Part shown: one piece after another, positions 7,292 through 16,218 of the stretch | Layout of the letters: each line of letters opens with the position of its first letter | Position numbering within the stretch: position 1 is the stretch's first letter | Origin: a bacterium | Lineage (GTDB): Bacteria > UBP6 > UBA1177 | Assembly: GCA_017538365.1 (NCBI GenBank) | Contig: JAFYIZ010000032.1 | Coordinates: 25,493 to 89,492, forward strand | DNA length: 64,000 nucleotides | Direction: 5' to 3' | Notes under the pieces: model-generated | The model's database searches: none | What the model saw: only the letters and a program-made list of their open reading frames with translations | What the model was told of the DNA's origin: nothing | Position numbers and translations under genes: made by a program

Positions 7292-8389
7292 ATGAAAAAA
7301 TACTTGTTTTTGATTGCGATCCTTGCGCTTTTTGCGCTCGCAGCTTGTTCCACATCCGATAAAAAGGATGGAAAATCAAACAGTCCGCAGACTTCAACAG
7401 AGCAGCAGACCGAAGCTCCCGCTCAGACTGAGCCAACACCAGCTGCTGAAGAAGCTGCAAAACCGGAGGAAAAACCGATGCTTGAACACCAGACTACAGA
7501 TGAAAACGCTCCCATTGTCTATTTTATAAAAGACATTTCGCCCGAATCGCTTGTTAAGGCTTTTGACGCACTCGGCTGGACTCCTCAGGGAAAGACAGGA
7601 GTCAAGATCAGCACGGGTGAATCGGAAAAGTCGAACCACTTAAGGCCCGCTCTGATAAAGGATCTCGTGCAGAAAATAAACGGTACGATAGTCGAGTGCA
7701 ACACCGCTTATCCCGGCAACCGCAACACGAATGAGGCACACAGAAACGCACTCAAACAGCGCGGATACCTTGAGATAGCACCATTCGACCTGCTTGATGA
7801 GGAAGGGGAGATGCTTATTCCCATCGAAGGGGCGAAACATTTAGTCAAAGGCGACTATGTCGGCACGCACTTCAAAAATTACGATTCATACCTTGTTCTT
7901 TCGCACTTCAAAGGGCATCAGATGGCGGGATTCGGCGGAGCGATAAAGAACCTTTCGATCGGATTCGGAAGCGGAACGGACGTTGAACACTCGGGAAAAA
8001 TCTACATCCATTCGGCTGGTAAGGCGACAAAAGGCTGGGTAACTGCAAAGCAGGTCGATTTCCTCGAATCGATGGCTGAAGCGGCAAAAGGTGTGTGCCA
8101 GGCAATGAACGGCGGCAAAAACATCGCTTTCGTGAATGTTCTCAACCGTCTGAGCGTTGACTGCGACTGCAACGGAAACCCGGCAGAACCCGACATGCAC
8201 GATCTCGGCGTTCTTGCTTCCCTTGATCCGCTGGCGATAGATCAGGCTTCGATAGATATGGTCTACGCGGCGACAGACTCAAAATCACTGAAAGAGCGCA
8301 TCGAATCAAGACAGGGACTTCACACACTCGACTATGCAGCTGAAATAGAGCTCGGAAACAGAAATTACAGAATTGTAGAGATAAAGTAG
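7292..8389 (+). CDS. DUF362-domain lipoprotein
   Basis: A 365-residue protein: lipoprotein signal (lipobox ALAAC, Cys about residue 19), a low-complexity Thr/Glu/Pro/Ala linker to about residue 65, then a DUF362 domain. The domain shows GVKISTGESEKSNHLRPALI, the LSHFKGHQMAGFGGAIKNLS core, and DLGVLASLDPLAIDQASIDM near the C-terminus. DUF362 proteins are often joined to 4Fe-4S ferredoxin domains; this one has no clear CxxCxxC cluster set, only the DCDCNGNP segment. The biochemical role is unknown. It is 10 nt before the TetR gene and in line with the lar genes. Confidence 0.85.
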   Translation: MKKYLFLIAILALFALAACSTSDKKDGKSNSPQTSTEQQTEAPAQTEPTPAAEEAAKPEEKPMLEHQTTDENAPIVYFIKDISPESLVKAFDALGWTPQGKTGVKISTGESEKSNHLRPALIKDLVQKINGTIVECNTAYPGNRNTNEAHRNALKQRGYLEIAPFDLLDEEGEMLIPIEGAKHLVKGDYVGTHFKNYDSYLVLSHFKGHQMAGFGGAIKNLSIGFGSGTDVEHSGKIYIHSAGKATKGWVTAKQVDFLESMAEAAKGVCQAMNGGKNIAFVNVLNRLSVDCDCNGNPAEPDMHDLGVLASLDPLAIDQASIDMVYAATDSKSLKERIESRQGLHTLDYAAEIELGNRNYRIVEIK

Positions 8390-8398
8390 GAGAAAAAG

Positions 8399-9022
8399 AT
8401 GCCCAAATTTTCGCAGGAAATCATGAATTCACGCAAGGAAGAGCTCGTTGATGCGTGCGAAAAGCTCTATCAGACAAAGACTTTCAACGAGATAACTTTG
8501 AAGGAGATAGGGGATACGGCGGAGTTTACGCGCACTGCGATATACAGCTATTTTCAGACAAAAGAGGAGATTTTTTTAGCTCTCTTGCAGCGTGAATACG
8601 GAAAGTGGATAAAAGAACTTGAAGATATCGAAGCGACGAAGGTGAAACTCACGGCTTCCAAACTTGCAAGAAGGTTCGCCCTTTCGCTTCAGAACAGGGT
8701 GCAGCTTTTGAAACTTCTCAGCATGAACCTCTATGCAATCGAGGAATTGAGCCGCGATGAAAATCTGCTGGAGTTCAAAAAGGTCTACAAAGCCGCTATC
8801 GATGCGGTCGACAGGTGTTTTAAAATGTTCAAGCCGAAAGCGACACAGACCGAAAGTTATGCCTTCAGCTATCAGTTTTTTCCATTCATGTACGGCGTTT
8901 ATCCTTATGTTTTCCCTTCCGAAAAGCAGGCCCGTGCGATGAAAACTGCCGGAATGAAGCTCAAAAAGAGAACAGTCTACCAGCTCGCATATCCGGCGAT
9001 TCTCAAAATGCTCGGGAAATAA
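8399..9022 (+). CDS. TetR/AcrR-family transcriptional regulator
   Basis: A 207-residue regulator. The N-terminal helix-turn-helix is clear: ACEKLYQTKTFNEITLKEIG followed by RTAIYSYFQTKEEIFLALL at about residues 40-58. The C-terminal ligand domain has no assignable effector. It is the last gene of the forward block that begins at the window edge, 9 nt after the DUF362 gene, so it is a candidate autoregulator of the block. No operator was identified. A 57-bp interspersed repeat begins 10 nt after its stop codon. Confidence 0.9.
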   Translation: MPKFSQEIMNSRKEELVDACEKLYQTKTFNEITLKEIGDTAEFTRTAIYSYFQTKEEIFLALLQREYGKWIKELEDIEATKVKLTASKLARRFALSLQNRVQLLKLLSMNLYAIEELSRDENLLEFKKVYKAAIDAVDRCFKMFKPKATQTESYAFSYQFFPFMYGVYPYVFPSEKQARAMKTAGMKLKKRTVYQLAYPAILKMLGK

Positions 9023-9032
9023 CCTTTTATCT

Positions 9033-9089
9033 GTCATCTTGAACGAATGTGAAAGATCTCAGAGATTCAACGCTTTAGCTCAGAATGAC
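9033..9089. repeat. 57-bp interspersed palindromic repeat, copy A
   Basis: The element starts GTCATCTTGAACG and ends GCTCAGAATGAC, so its ends form an imperfect inverted repeat. A second 57-bp copy with three mismatches lies at 53516-53572. Related shorter or diverged copies lie at 21574-21648 and 30179-30209. This copy fills the space between two convergent genes. Confidence 0.85.
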
Positions 9090-9103
9090 GCATTGGTGAT
9101 TTT

Positions 9104-11047
9104 CTACAAATTGCCTATGAAATTCTCTACAACAGGGATTTTGTTATTGATATTTATTTTCAGATATTCGACATATTCATCAAAAACTTTCACGTTGTTA
9201 TTCGGAAAGGTGTTTATGTAATCGTGACGCCCGGTCCAGAGCATTGCATCGTATTTTGCTGCAAGTGCGATTATGCTTCGTATCGTTTCGATTCTCGGCT
9301 CAATATCGATGAGACCGGAATATTCGTTCCAAAGCTCTTTTGTGCGGGCAATGAATTTGGGAGATTTGAAGAGGGCATTGTAGTAAAGTGCTTCGTTCAG
9401 CTGGCATGATGCACTTCTGCTGCTTGCCGCAGTATCAAAATCCCATACAGGACCTGCTTTTAAAATGTTGTTTGCGCTGTCGAAAGTAAAAAAATCACTT
9501 CTGGGATGTCCTGAATCCCAGTTGTCCATAATTTCAATTACAAGCCAGAATTTTACCCAGGAATCAATGTCGATAATATCGGAATACGATTCATCGGGCG
9601 CAGAGCAGTTGTTTGAGTCCAATACTACGGTGAAATCAGGGTAAAGCAGTGTTTCGAGATCGTTTATTTTGGATTCCAGCCGTTCAAGTCTGTTCTCTCC
9701 GCCGGTTGTTATTTCATTGTTTTCATCAACCATGTAGTCGTCATTTTTGATCATGTAGGGAAAGTTTCTGATTTTACTTCTGAATCTGAGGGTTTCGTCA
9801 AAATAAGTATCAATTTCAATAAGATAGTCTTTGTCTTCATCATCTGTCATTTCCGGATTCCCGTCGTTGATGTTGACGCGGTTTTTATCTACTTTGATTG
9901 CCTCGCCGAGCCAGTACAGGCCTTTGTACTTGCCGTTTAGAATGAGATTGACGAATTCGCCGTGAACAGTCCAGTCCAATTCAAAGAGGTTGCTGAAATA
10001 AAATGCGAGTTCGTTTCGCATGAAAGAGCTGTCCCAGTAGTTTGCAAGCAGAACCCAGCGTTTGTGCTTGGGCATTCCCATGATTTCACGGGATTTTTTA
10101 AGTTTCAGTGCATAAGGTTTTTTTGGTTTTTTCCATGATGAATTGCCTCTGCCTTTGATGCTGGTTTCAATTTCGTCGAAGTTCCAGCTTTCGTTGTCCG
10201 CTCCGGCAATTGACATAGATGCGCCGGTTATCCACTCTTCTTTGGAAGTGATCGCGATTCCGTCGGGAGTGTTGATATACAAAGTAGGAATGCCAGTGTA
10301 TGCCACGATTGCAATTCTGGAAATTGAAGTTTTGCTTTCACCTGTTGGAGTTGCAGCAGTCGCAGCGCAGTAATAGTAATAAATCCCTTTTTCAGTAACT
10401 ACGGGTGTTTCAAAAGTCTGATTTGTCGCACTGGGGATCGCAATTCCCGAATCTGCCGAGTTGTCCGGTGTTTCATACCATTGGTAGGTTATTTCGCAGC
10501 CGGTCAGTTTCGCTTCGCATGCGAGGGAAACGCTGCGGCCGTTCGGTGCAATATTCATTTTGACTGGTTGTTTGGTAAATTTAATTGCATTATTGAGGTT
10601 GCAGCCGGAATCGTTAATGATGTCTTCATCAGCAGTAGTTTCATCGTCTGTCAGAACATCTTCGTCATCAGTATCACCGGTCTGAATATCTTCGTCCGTA
10701 ATATCTTCGTCAGTCGTTGAATCAAAATCAGCGGCACCGTCCTCATCTTCATTGTCAGTTGTCGGATCGCTGTCTGCGGTCAAATCTTCATCTTCCGTAA
10801 CATCTTCGTCTTTTGTCATATCTTCATCTGTCGCGATATCTTCGTCCTCAGAGATCTCTTCGTCTGCTGCGATATCTGTGTCCGTGGCAGTATCATCATC
10901 AGTTGTCGTGTCATAATCCGCAGAAATATCGCTGTCGTTTGTTGTGTTGCTTGAATCGTCGCTCAGGTTCGTTTGGTTTTCAGTGGTTTTGTCGCCGCAG
11001 CTGATGACAAAGACTAAAAGAAATAAACAAAAAATGACCTTTTTCAT
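9104..11047 (-). CDS. CotH-kinase-family surface lipoprotein with Asp-rich linker
   Basis: A 647-residue lipoprotein (lipobox VISC, Cys17). After the Cys comes a linker of about 125 residues made of Asp/Glu/Thr repeats of the DEDITDEDIQT type. An Ig-like segment (SLACEAKLTGCEITYQWYE) follows, then a CotH-like atypical kinase domain. The latter is recognised from STSIKGRGNSSW-type residues (ETSIKGRGNSSWKKPKKPYA), LLANYWDSSFMRNELAFYFS, GLYWLGEAIKVDKNRV and GPVWDFDTAASS. CotH kinases phosphorylate secreted proteins. The linker probably projects the domain from the outer membrane. It is a paralogue of the gene upstream and is separated from it by 7 nt. Confidence 0.85.
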   Translation of the reverse strand: MKKVIFCLFLLVFVISCGDKTTENQTNLSDDSSNTTNDSDISADYDTTTDDDTATDTDIAADEEISEDEDIATDEDMTKDEDVTEDEDLTADSDPTTDNEDEDGAADFDSTTDEDITDEDIQTGDTDDEDVLTDDETTADEDIINDSGCNLNNAIKFTKQPVKMNIAPNGRSVSLACEAKLTGCEITYQWYETPDNSADSGIAIPSATNQTFETPVVTEKGIYYYYCAATAATPTGESKTSISRIAIVAYTGIPTLYINTPDGIAITSKEEWITGASMSIAGADNESWNFDEIETSIKGRGNSSWKKPKKPYALKLKKSREIMGMPKHKRWVLLANYWDSSFMRNELAFYFSNLFELDWTVHGEFVNLILNGKYKGLYWLGEAIKVDKNRVNINDGNPEMTDDEDKDYLIEIDTYFDETLRFRSKIRNFPYMIKNDDYMVDENNEITTGGENRLERLESKINDLETLLYPDFTVVLDSNNCSAPDESYSDIIDIDSWVKFWLVIEIMDNWDSGHPRSDFFTFDSANNILKAGPVWDFDTAASSRSASCQLNEALYYNALFKSPKFIARTKELWNEYSGLIDIEPRIETIRSIIALAAKYDAMLWTGRHDYINTFPNNNVKVFDEYVEYLKININNKIPVVENFIGNL

Positions 11048-11054
11048 GCCAACT

Positions 11055-12569
11055 CTACAAATTTTCGATGAACTTGTTCACTACGGAAATTTTTTTGTTC
11101 AGGGTCTCTTTCAAAAAATCGACGTATGCGTCGAAATCCTTCCGGTTTATGCCCGAAGGGTCGTTGCTTTTGCTTCCCCAGAGCATCAAGTCGTACCGCG
11201 CGGCTGTGGAAATAGCATCGCGAGTCGATTCGATAAAGGTTTCAATATCCGTCCGGCTGTAGTATGTGTCCCACAATTCTTTGGTTCTTGCGGTAAACGC
11301 CGGAGATTTGAAAAGGGCGTCGTAGTAAAGCGTGTTCTGCTGTGTGCATGATGAGCGCTGATAAAGTGAAGCCGTTTCGAAATCCCAGACAGGGCCTGCT
11401 TTGAAGATGTTCTGTATGTTGAAAGTGAAAAAGCAGTCTTCCGGTGTTTCAAGTTTTTTGTTGTCCATGATTTCGTTTACGAGCCAGAATTTTATCCACG
11501 AATCTGTGTCCAGCATAGTTGAGTAACCTTCATTCGGCGCGGAACATGCTGCGGTTTCCATTCCTTCGGTAAAATCAGGGTAAAGCAGCTTTTCCAGAAC
11601 GTTTATTTTTGCGTTCAGCCGCTCAAGTCTTCCTTTGCCGCCGCTTGTGATATTACCGTCGTTATCAAGCATCCAGTTTTCGTTTTTGACAATGTAGGGT
11701 GTTTTGCGGATTCCGCTTTGAAAATAGAGCGGATCTGCGGAATCTTCTTCAGTTTCCAGAAGATAGCTTTTGTCGTCATCATTAAAAATATCGAGAGGTT
11801 CATAGAGGTTTACGCGGTTTTCATCGACTTTCACCGTCTCTCCGAACCAGTAAAGCCCTTTGTATTCGCCGTTTAAAACGAGATCGACGAATTCTCCGTG
11901 AGGTGTCCAGCTCATTTTGAATGTTTCGCTAAGATAGAAAGCGGTCTCGTTGCGCATAAAGGATTTGTCGCGGTAGTTTGCAAGCAGAATCCAGCGTTTT
12001 TCTTCAGGCATGCCCATGATTTCGCTGTTTTTCTGAAGTCTTAAGGTGTAGTTTTTTTTCGGGCGCTCCCACGAAGCTGTTCCTTTGCCTTTGATGCTTG
12101 TTTTTAAGTTGTCGAAATCCCAGTTTTCGTCATGTGCTCCGACAACCGAAATCGTTGCATCATCCATCCAGTCTTCGTTTGAAGTGATCTCAACGCCGTC
12201 CGGAGTGTTTAAATAAAGAGTCGGAAGTGCAGTGTATGCCACGCTTGAAACGTTCGATATAGCAGTTTTGCCTTCAACGGTAGCCGTGCAGTAGTAGTAA
12301 TAAATCCCCTTTCGATTATATACAGGCGTCGTAAAAATCATATCTGTCGCGCCCTGGACGGCAACACCGGAAGATGTCGAGCCGTCTGTACTTTCATACC
12401 ACTGGTAAGTTGCATTTCCGTCTTTTGTTTCCGCTTTGCACGGGATGGCAATGCTGTGAATGTACGGTGCGACATACATATTTTCAGGTGCAATTCCGCT
12501 TGAACTGTCTCCGCAGCCGACAATAATGAAAATAAGTGAAAAAAGCATGCAGAAAGGAAACTTTTTCAC
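11055..12569 (-). CDS. CotH-kinase-family lipoprotein, paralogue
   Basis: A 504-residue paralogue of the 9104-11047 product that lacks the long Asp-rich linker. The GTG start is preceded by GGAGG. The lipobox is IVGC. The same order of an Ig-like segment (ATYQWYESTDGS) and a CotH domain is seen, with KTSIKGKGTASWERPKKNYT, LLANYRDKSFMRNETAFYLS, GLYWFGETVKVDENRV and GPVWDFETASLY. The WDF(E/D) motif matches the conserved Asp region of CotH. It is first in a two-gene minus-strand unit, divergent from the S8 protease gene. The substrate is presumably another surface protein; this is inference. Confidence 0.85.
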   Translation of the reverse strand: MKKFPFCMLFSLIFIIVGCGDSSSGIAPENMYVAPYIHSIAIPCKAETKDGNATYQWYESTDGSTSSGVAVQGATDMIFTTPVYNRKGIYYYYCTATVEGKTAISNVSSVAYTALPTLYLNTPDGVEITSNEDWMDDATISVVGAHDENWDFDNLKTSIKGKGTASWERPKKNYTLRLQKNSEIMGMPEEKRWILLANYRDKSFMRNETAFYLSETFKMSWTPHGEFVDLVLNGEYKGLYWFGETVKVDENRVNLYEPLDIFNDDDKSYLLETEEDSADPLYFQSGIRKTPYIVKNENWMLDNDGNITSGGKGRLERLNAKINVLEKLLYPDFTEGMETAACSAPNEGYSTMLDTDSWIKFWLVNEIMDNKKLETPEDCFFTFNIQNIFKAGPVWDFETASLYQRSSCTQQNTLYYDALFKSPAFTARTKELWDTYYSRTDIETFIESTRDAISTAARYDLMLWGSKSNDPSGINRKDFDAYVDFLKETLNKKISVVNKFIENL

Positions 12570-12609
12570 ACAGGGCCTCCCAAATGGTCCGACATACCAA
12601 AAACGACAG

Positions 12610-12637
12610 ATTCTAAAAAAAATCTCAGGAAAAACAA
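12610..12637 (-). promoter_or_regulatory. Candidate promoter for the CotH pair
   Basis: On the minus strand TTGTTT (12637-12632) and TAGAAT (12615-12610) are 16 nt apart, the spacing seen at other promoters in the window. They lie about 40 nt before the GTG start. The -35 match is weak. Confidence 0.4.
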
Positions 12638-12718
12638 GAGTTTTTGTTTAGATAAAATAATAAAAAATTACTCGGAAAAATTTCTGTTCCGGTGCTTTAA
12701 ATAATTCTGAGATACACG

Positions 12719-12746
12719 TGGATTTTTAAAAAAAACTAAATATAAT
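12719..12746 (+). promoter_or_regulatory. Promoter of the S8 protease gene
   Basis: A perfect TATAAT (12741-12746) is 16 nt after TGGATT (12719-12724). The same TGGATT-N16-TATAAT arrangement occurs before the histidine kinase gene at 31917-31944. The rest of the 12570-12785 gap is AT-rich with nothing else recognised. Confidence 0.6.
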
Positions 12747-12785
12747 CGCTTGTTTTTTTCTTTGAATTTTTATTGGAGATCCGAA

Positions 12786-15320
12786 ATGAAAAAGATTTTT
12801 CTTATGTTCGCGCTAATGTTGAGCGTCTTTGCGGTAAACGGTGCGGAACTTTTCTACAGCAACGGAACGAGCCTTACCATGCAAAAGGCCGAAGGTTTCG
12901 GTGCAGTCAGCCGCATCGCTTCAGACGCTTTTGTTCCGAAAAACGAAATTTACCGTCTTAATCTCGGAAAAAAAGTGTTTTCCATTGTGAAAGGCGGCGG
13001 TGAACTTCCCGTTTATTTCCTCGGTGATATGCCGGTTGTAGCTGAAAAAACAATTTTCTGGCGCGGTGAAAAATCTGTCGAATATATGGAAAAAAATTAT
13101 GGATTGAAACTTGTCGAAGTTTTTCCGACTTATCCGCTTTATTCTTTTTCAGTGCAGGGCGACAGCGTTGAAGTTGCCGAAAAAATCGTGAAAAACGGCG
13201 ACGGTTACGCATTCCCCGACCTCGTCCGCGAAACGACTCTCAGATTCATTCCCGAAAAAACTCCGGAAGATCCATATTTTAATATGCAATGGCACCTGCA
13301 GAACACAGGAAAAGTTAAAAATTATGAAGGAAGAGAAATTGAAATACTGAAAAATGCCGATGTGAAATTCATCCAGATGCTTGAATTCCTGAATGCCAAT
13401 AAAATTGAGGTCAATACAGACACGAAAATCGCGATAATGGATACCGGAATCGTACCTGATCACGAAGATTTGACCAATATCGAACCCGGTTACGATGCGA
13501 TAAACGATGAAGAAGGCGGTTATCCAGACCTTGACGAGTTGGAACAATATGCCGGTACGCCGTACGTACAGTATCTGGCATCTGCTGTCGGTCACGGAAC
13601 AACCTGCGCCGGTGTCAGCGCCGGTGTCGGCAACGATATCGGAATGAGCGGAATGTGCCCGTGGTGCAGACTTTACCCCGTTAGATATCTCGAAGGGTTG
13701 CAGGGAACGGCTATGTCCGATGCCACGATGATTGATGTTTACGAGCTGTATGTCGAAGATCCCGATATTACGACGATAAACTGCAGTTTCGGCCCGGATT
13801 CTTCTTACGGAACGATCCCTGTCACACCGGGTGAAGTCGAATCTCATGAAAATTTCATGCAGAACGGAAGAAACGGCAAAGGCGGCGTCATCGTCTACGC
13901 TTCAGGAAACGACGGAGTTGATTCTTCTTACGAACAACTTCTGGGACACAATTTCACTATTGAAAGAAACGGAAAAGAGTTTACCGACAGAGTCGTAACA
14001 GTCAACGCAGCGAGCGCATGGGATTCGAGAGTCGAATATTCGAATTACGGACCTTTTTCGACTGTTACCGCTCCATCGCTTTCCGAGACTCCGATGGTCG
14101 GCATTGCAACGACTTCGATTCCTGGTTACGGTGACTATAAATCCGATTACACACTTCTTTTTTCCGGAACTTCCGCAGCCGCTCCCGTTGTTTCCGGCTT
14201 TTTCGGTGCAGTATTCAGTATAAATCCCGAACTTACTCTTGAAGAAGCGATCGAAATTCTGAAGAAAAGTGCAGATAAAATCAATCCCGAAACAGGTCTT
14301 TGGGATGAGAACGGTTTCAGTGTGAAATACGGCTACGGCAGAGTCAATCTTGAAAAGGCGGCTCGTCTCGCAGCAGGCTTGAAAATGTGTGCCGAAGAAA
14401 AAGAAGAAGTCTGCGGAAACCATCTTGATGACGACTGCGACGGCTATGTCGATGAAGGCTGTGCAGAGCCACTTAAAATCGGTCAAGCCTGCGAAAGCAG
14501 CGAAGACTGTCTGACATCTTCACACACTATCGACGATGTCGAATGCTTGAAAGCCCGCCGCTACTGGGCTTTTGAAGGCGGTTACTGTGTTGAAAAGAGC
14601 AAAAATGCTCCGTGTTCCGACGGAACTGTAGCTTTCGATGTCCAGAATAACGAATATTATCTCTGTGCTCTTGAATGCAGTGATGTCAAACCATGTGAAA
14701 GAGAAGGTTACTACTGCACGAACGAAGTGTTGGGAGTTTGTCTGCCGAGCTGCAAGAAAAATTCTGACTGCAACGAGGGTTCATACTGTAACGATGAAGA
14801 AAGATGCGAGAAACTTCCTTCATCAATCGGCGGAAGCTGTAAAGACGACAGTGAATGTGCTGGCGATTTCACAACCTGCAACACCCGGTTCGAAGGCGGC
14901 TACTGTACGGAACAATGCACCGGTGATGACAGTGAGTGTCCTGACGGCTCAAAATGCGTAACATACGGCAACAGACGTAAAACCACGTCGTGTCTGGCTT
15001 CATGCGCTTCTGATAAGGATTGCAGGACAGACGAAGGTTATCTCTGCCATCCGCAGATTGATTCAAAAAGCGGAGTATGCTACAGAAAGTGCATGGGAGA
15101 TTCAGACTGCAACGATGAAAATGCTGTATGTAACGAAAACGGATACTGCGCTTCCGAAAATTGGGAAGGCTGGCCGGAAGAACCTGAAGATAACGATGAA
15201 ACTTCCGACGACGACACAATCGGAAGTACTCCTGACAACGATGAAGAAGATATGACTTATAGCGATGACGCTTCATCCGAGAAGAAAAAAAGCGACGGCT
15301 GTTCTGTTGTCGTGATGTAA
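12786..15320 (+). CDS. Secreted subtilisin-like serine protease (S8) with Cys-rich C-terminal region
   Basis: An 844-residue exported protease. The start is at the ATG at 12786 after TTGGAGAT, with a signal peptide to about residue 19 (VNGA). A propeptide-like region precedes the S8 domain. The catalytic triad is visible as D219 (AIMDTGIV), H270 (GHGTTCAGVSAG) and S463 (SGTSAAAPVVSG). From about residue 540 there is a MopE-like CGNHLDDDCDGYVDEGC, then several eight-Cys EGF- or Dickkopf-like units (CESSEDC, CKKNSDCNEGSYC, CSDGT and similar). An acidic linker and a last segment KKKSDGCSVVVM end the protein. That Cys-containing tail may be a surface-anchoring signal. Only 1 nt separates it from the SDR gene. 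Confidence 0.92.
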   Translation: MKKIFLMFALMLSVFAVNGAELFYSNGTSLTMQKAEGFGAVSRIASDAFVPKNEIYRLNLGKKVFSIVKGGGELPVYFLGDMPVVAEKTIFWRGEKSVEYMEKNYGLKLVEVFPTYPLYSFSVQGDSVEVAEKIVKNGDGYAFPDLVRETTLRFIPEKTPEDPYFNMQWHLQNTGKVKNYEGREIEILKNADVKFIQMLEFLNANKIEVNTDTKIAIMDTGIVPDHEDLTNIEPGYDAINDEEGGYPDLDELEQYAGTPYVQYLASAVGHGTTCAGVSAGVGNDIGMSGMCPWCRLYPVRYLEGLQGTAMSDATMIDVYELYVEDPDITTINCSFGPDSSYGTIPVTPGEVESHENFMQNGRNGKGGVIVYASGNDGVDSSYEQLLGHNFTIERNGKEFTDRVVTVNAASAWDSRVEYSNYGPFSTVTAPSLSETPMVGIATTSIPGYGDYKSDYTLLFSGTSAAAPVVSGFFGAVFSINPELTLEEAIEILKKSADKINPETGLWDENGFSVKYGYGRVNLEKAARLAAGLKMCAEEKEEVCGNHLDDDCDGYVDEGCAEPLKIGQACESSEDCLTSSHTIDDVECLKARRYWAFEGGYCVEKSKNAPCSDGTVAFDVQNNEYYLCALECSDVKPCEREGYYCTNEVLGVCLPSCKKNSDCNEGSYCNDEERCEKLPSSIGGSCKDDSECAGDFTTCNTRFEGGYCTEQCTGDDSECPDGSKCVTYGNRRKTTSCLASCASDKDCRTDEGYLCHPQIDSKSGVCYRKCMGDSDCNDENAVCNENGYCASENWEGWPEEPEDNDETSDDDTIGSTPDNDEEDMTYSDDASSEKKKSDGCSVVVM

Positions 15321-15321
15321 A

Positions 15322-16113
15322 ATGGTTGATCTCAAAGGGAAAAAAGCCCTCATTACCGGTGCTTCGAGCGGTTTCGGAGCCGATTTCGCCGATATCCTTG
15401 CCAAAAAGGGAATGGATTTGATTGTTACGGCGCGCCGCGAAGACAAACTCAATGAACTGAAAGAAAAAATCGTTGAAAAATACGGTGTGAACGTACGTGT
15501 CATCGTCATGGATCTCACAGGATTCGATGCAGCTGAAAAACTTTATGCCGAAGTGAAGGACGAAAACATCGACATGCTCATAAACAACGCGGGTTACGGT
15601 ATGTACGGTTGGTTCGAGCGGCAGGATGCGGCGGCCCTCAACAAAATGGTGCAGCTCAACGTCGTTTCCGCTTTTGTCCTTGCCAATCTTTTTGCAAAGG
15701 ATTTTTCGGCAAAAAATTCTGGCTGGATTTTGAATACAGCCTCTTTTGCGGCATTCAATCCAACCCCTTTCTATGCGGTCTACGGTGCAACGAAAGCTTT
15801 TCTCATGAATTTTTCGGTCGCTCTCCGCACCGAACTCAAAAAACAGGGAAAAAACGTCTGCGTGACTGCGCTCTGCCCAGGTTTTACCGATACTGAATTT
15901 GTTCAGACTGCCAACCAGAAACGCTCAAAACTTCTCGAAATGATAATCGGCAGAAGCTATCCAGCCGCAGTCGAAGCGGTAAACGCTCTTCTCAAAAACA
16001 AGCCTATAGTTATGCCGCGCTTGATGAACCGGTTCGCCGCACTCTTTCTCCGCTTCCTTCCGAGAAGTGTTGCGGCTGAAGCTGCTTTCATGTCAATCAG
16101 GGATAAGGAATAA
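15322..16113 (+). CDS. Short-chain dehydrogenase/reductase
   Basis: A classical SDR oxidoreductase of 263 residues using NAD(P)H. The Rossmann motif is TGASSGFGADFA, the structural NNAG is at about residue 91, and the catalytic Ser-Tyr-Lys set is seen as LNTASFAAF and YAVYGATKA. Arg residues after the second strand (TARRED) suggest NADPH preference. It begins 1 nt after the protease stop with no clear ribosome site, so translation is probably coupled. The substrate is unknown; the C-terminal half resembles the DltE/YqjQ-type SDR group in length only. Confidence 0.9.
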   Translation: MVDLKGKKALITGASSGFGADFADILAKKGMDLIVTARREDKLNELKEKIVEKYGVNVRVIVMDLTGFDAAEKLYAEVKDENIDMLINNAGYGMYGWFERQDAAALNKMVQLNVVSAFVLANLFAKDFSAKNSGWILNTASFAAFNPTPFYAVYGATKAFLMNFSVALRTELKKQGKNVCVTALCPGFTDTEFVQTANQKRSKLLEMIIGRSYPAAVEAVNALLKNKPIVMPRLMNRFAALFLRFLPRSVAAEAAFMSIRDKE

Positions 16114-16166
16114 TTTGTTATTTGATTTGTAAAAATAGTTTAAATTACTGTATTTTTATACTTTTA

Positions 16167-16195
16167 TTGACTTTATTGGTCTAATATGATATAAA
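16167..16195 (+). promoter_or_regulatory. Promoter of the AbiE pair
   Basis: TTGACT (16167-16172) and TATAAA (16190-16195) are separated by 17 nt, about 24 nt before the antitoxin start. Confidence 0.6.
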
Positions 16196-16218
16196 ATGCC
16201 GTAAGTGGAGGTTTTTAA

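Noticed and set aside
7292..8389. LarA-type lactate racemase as the missing lar partner
   Set aside because: The protein matches DUF362 and carries a lipoprotein leader; LarA signature residues for the pincer cofactor are not seen.
12570..12785. tRNA or small RNA in the AT-rich gap
   Set aside because: No cloverleaf or conserved T-loop GTTCGA was seen here or in the other gaps.
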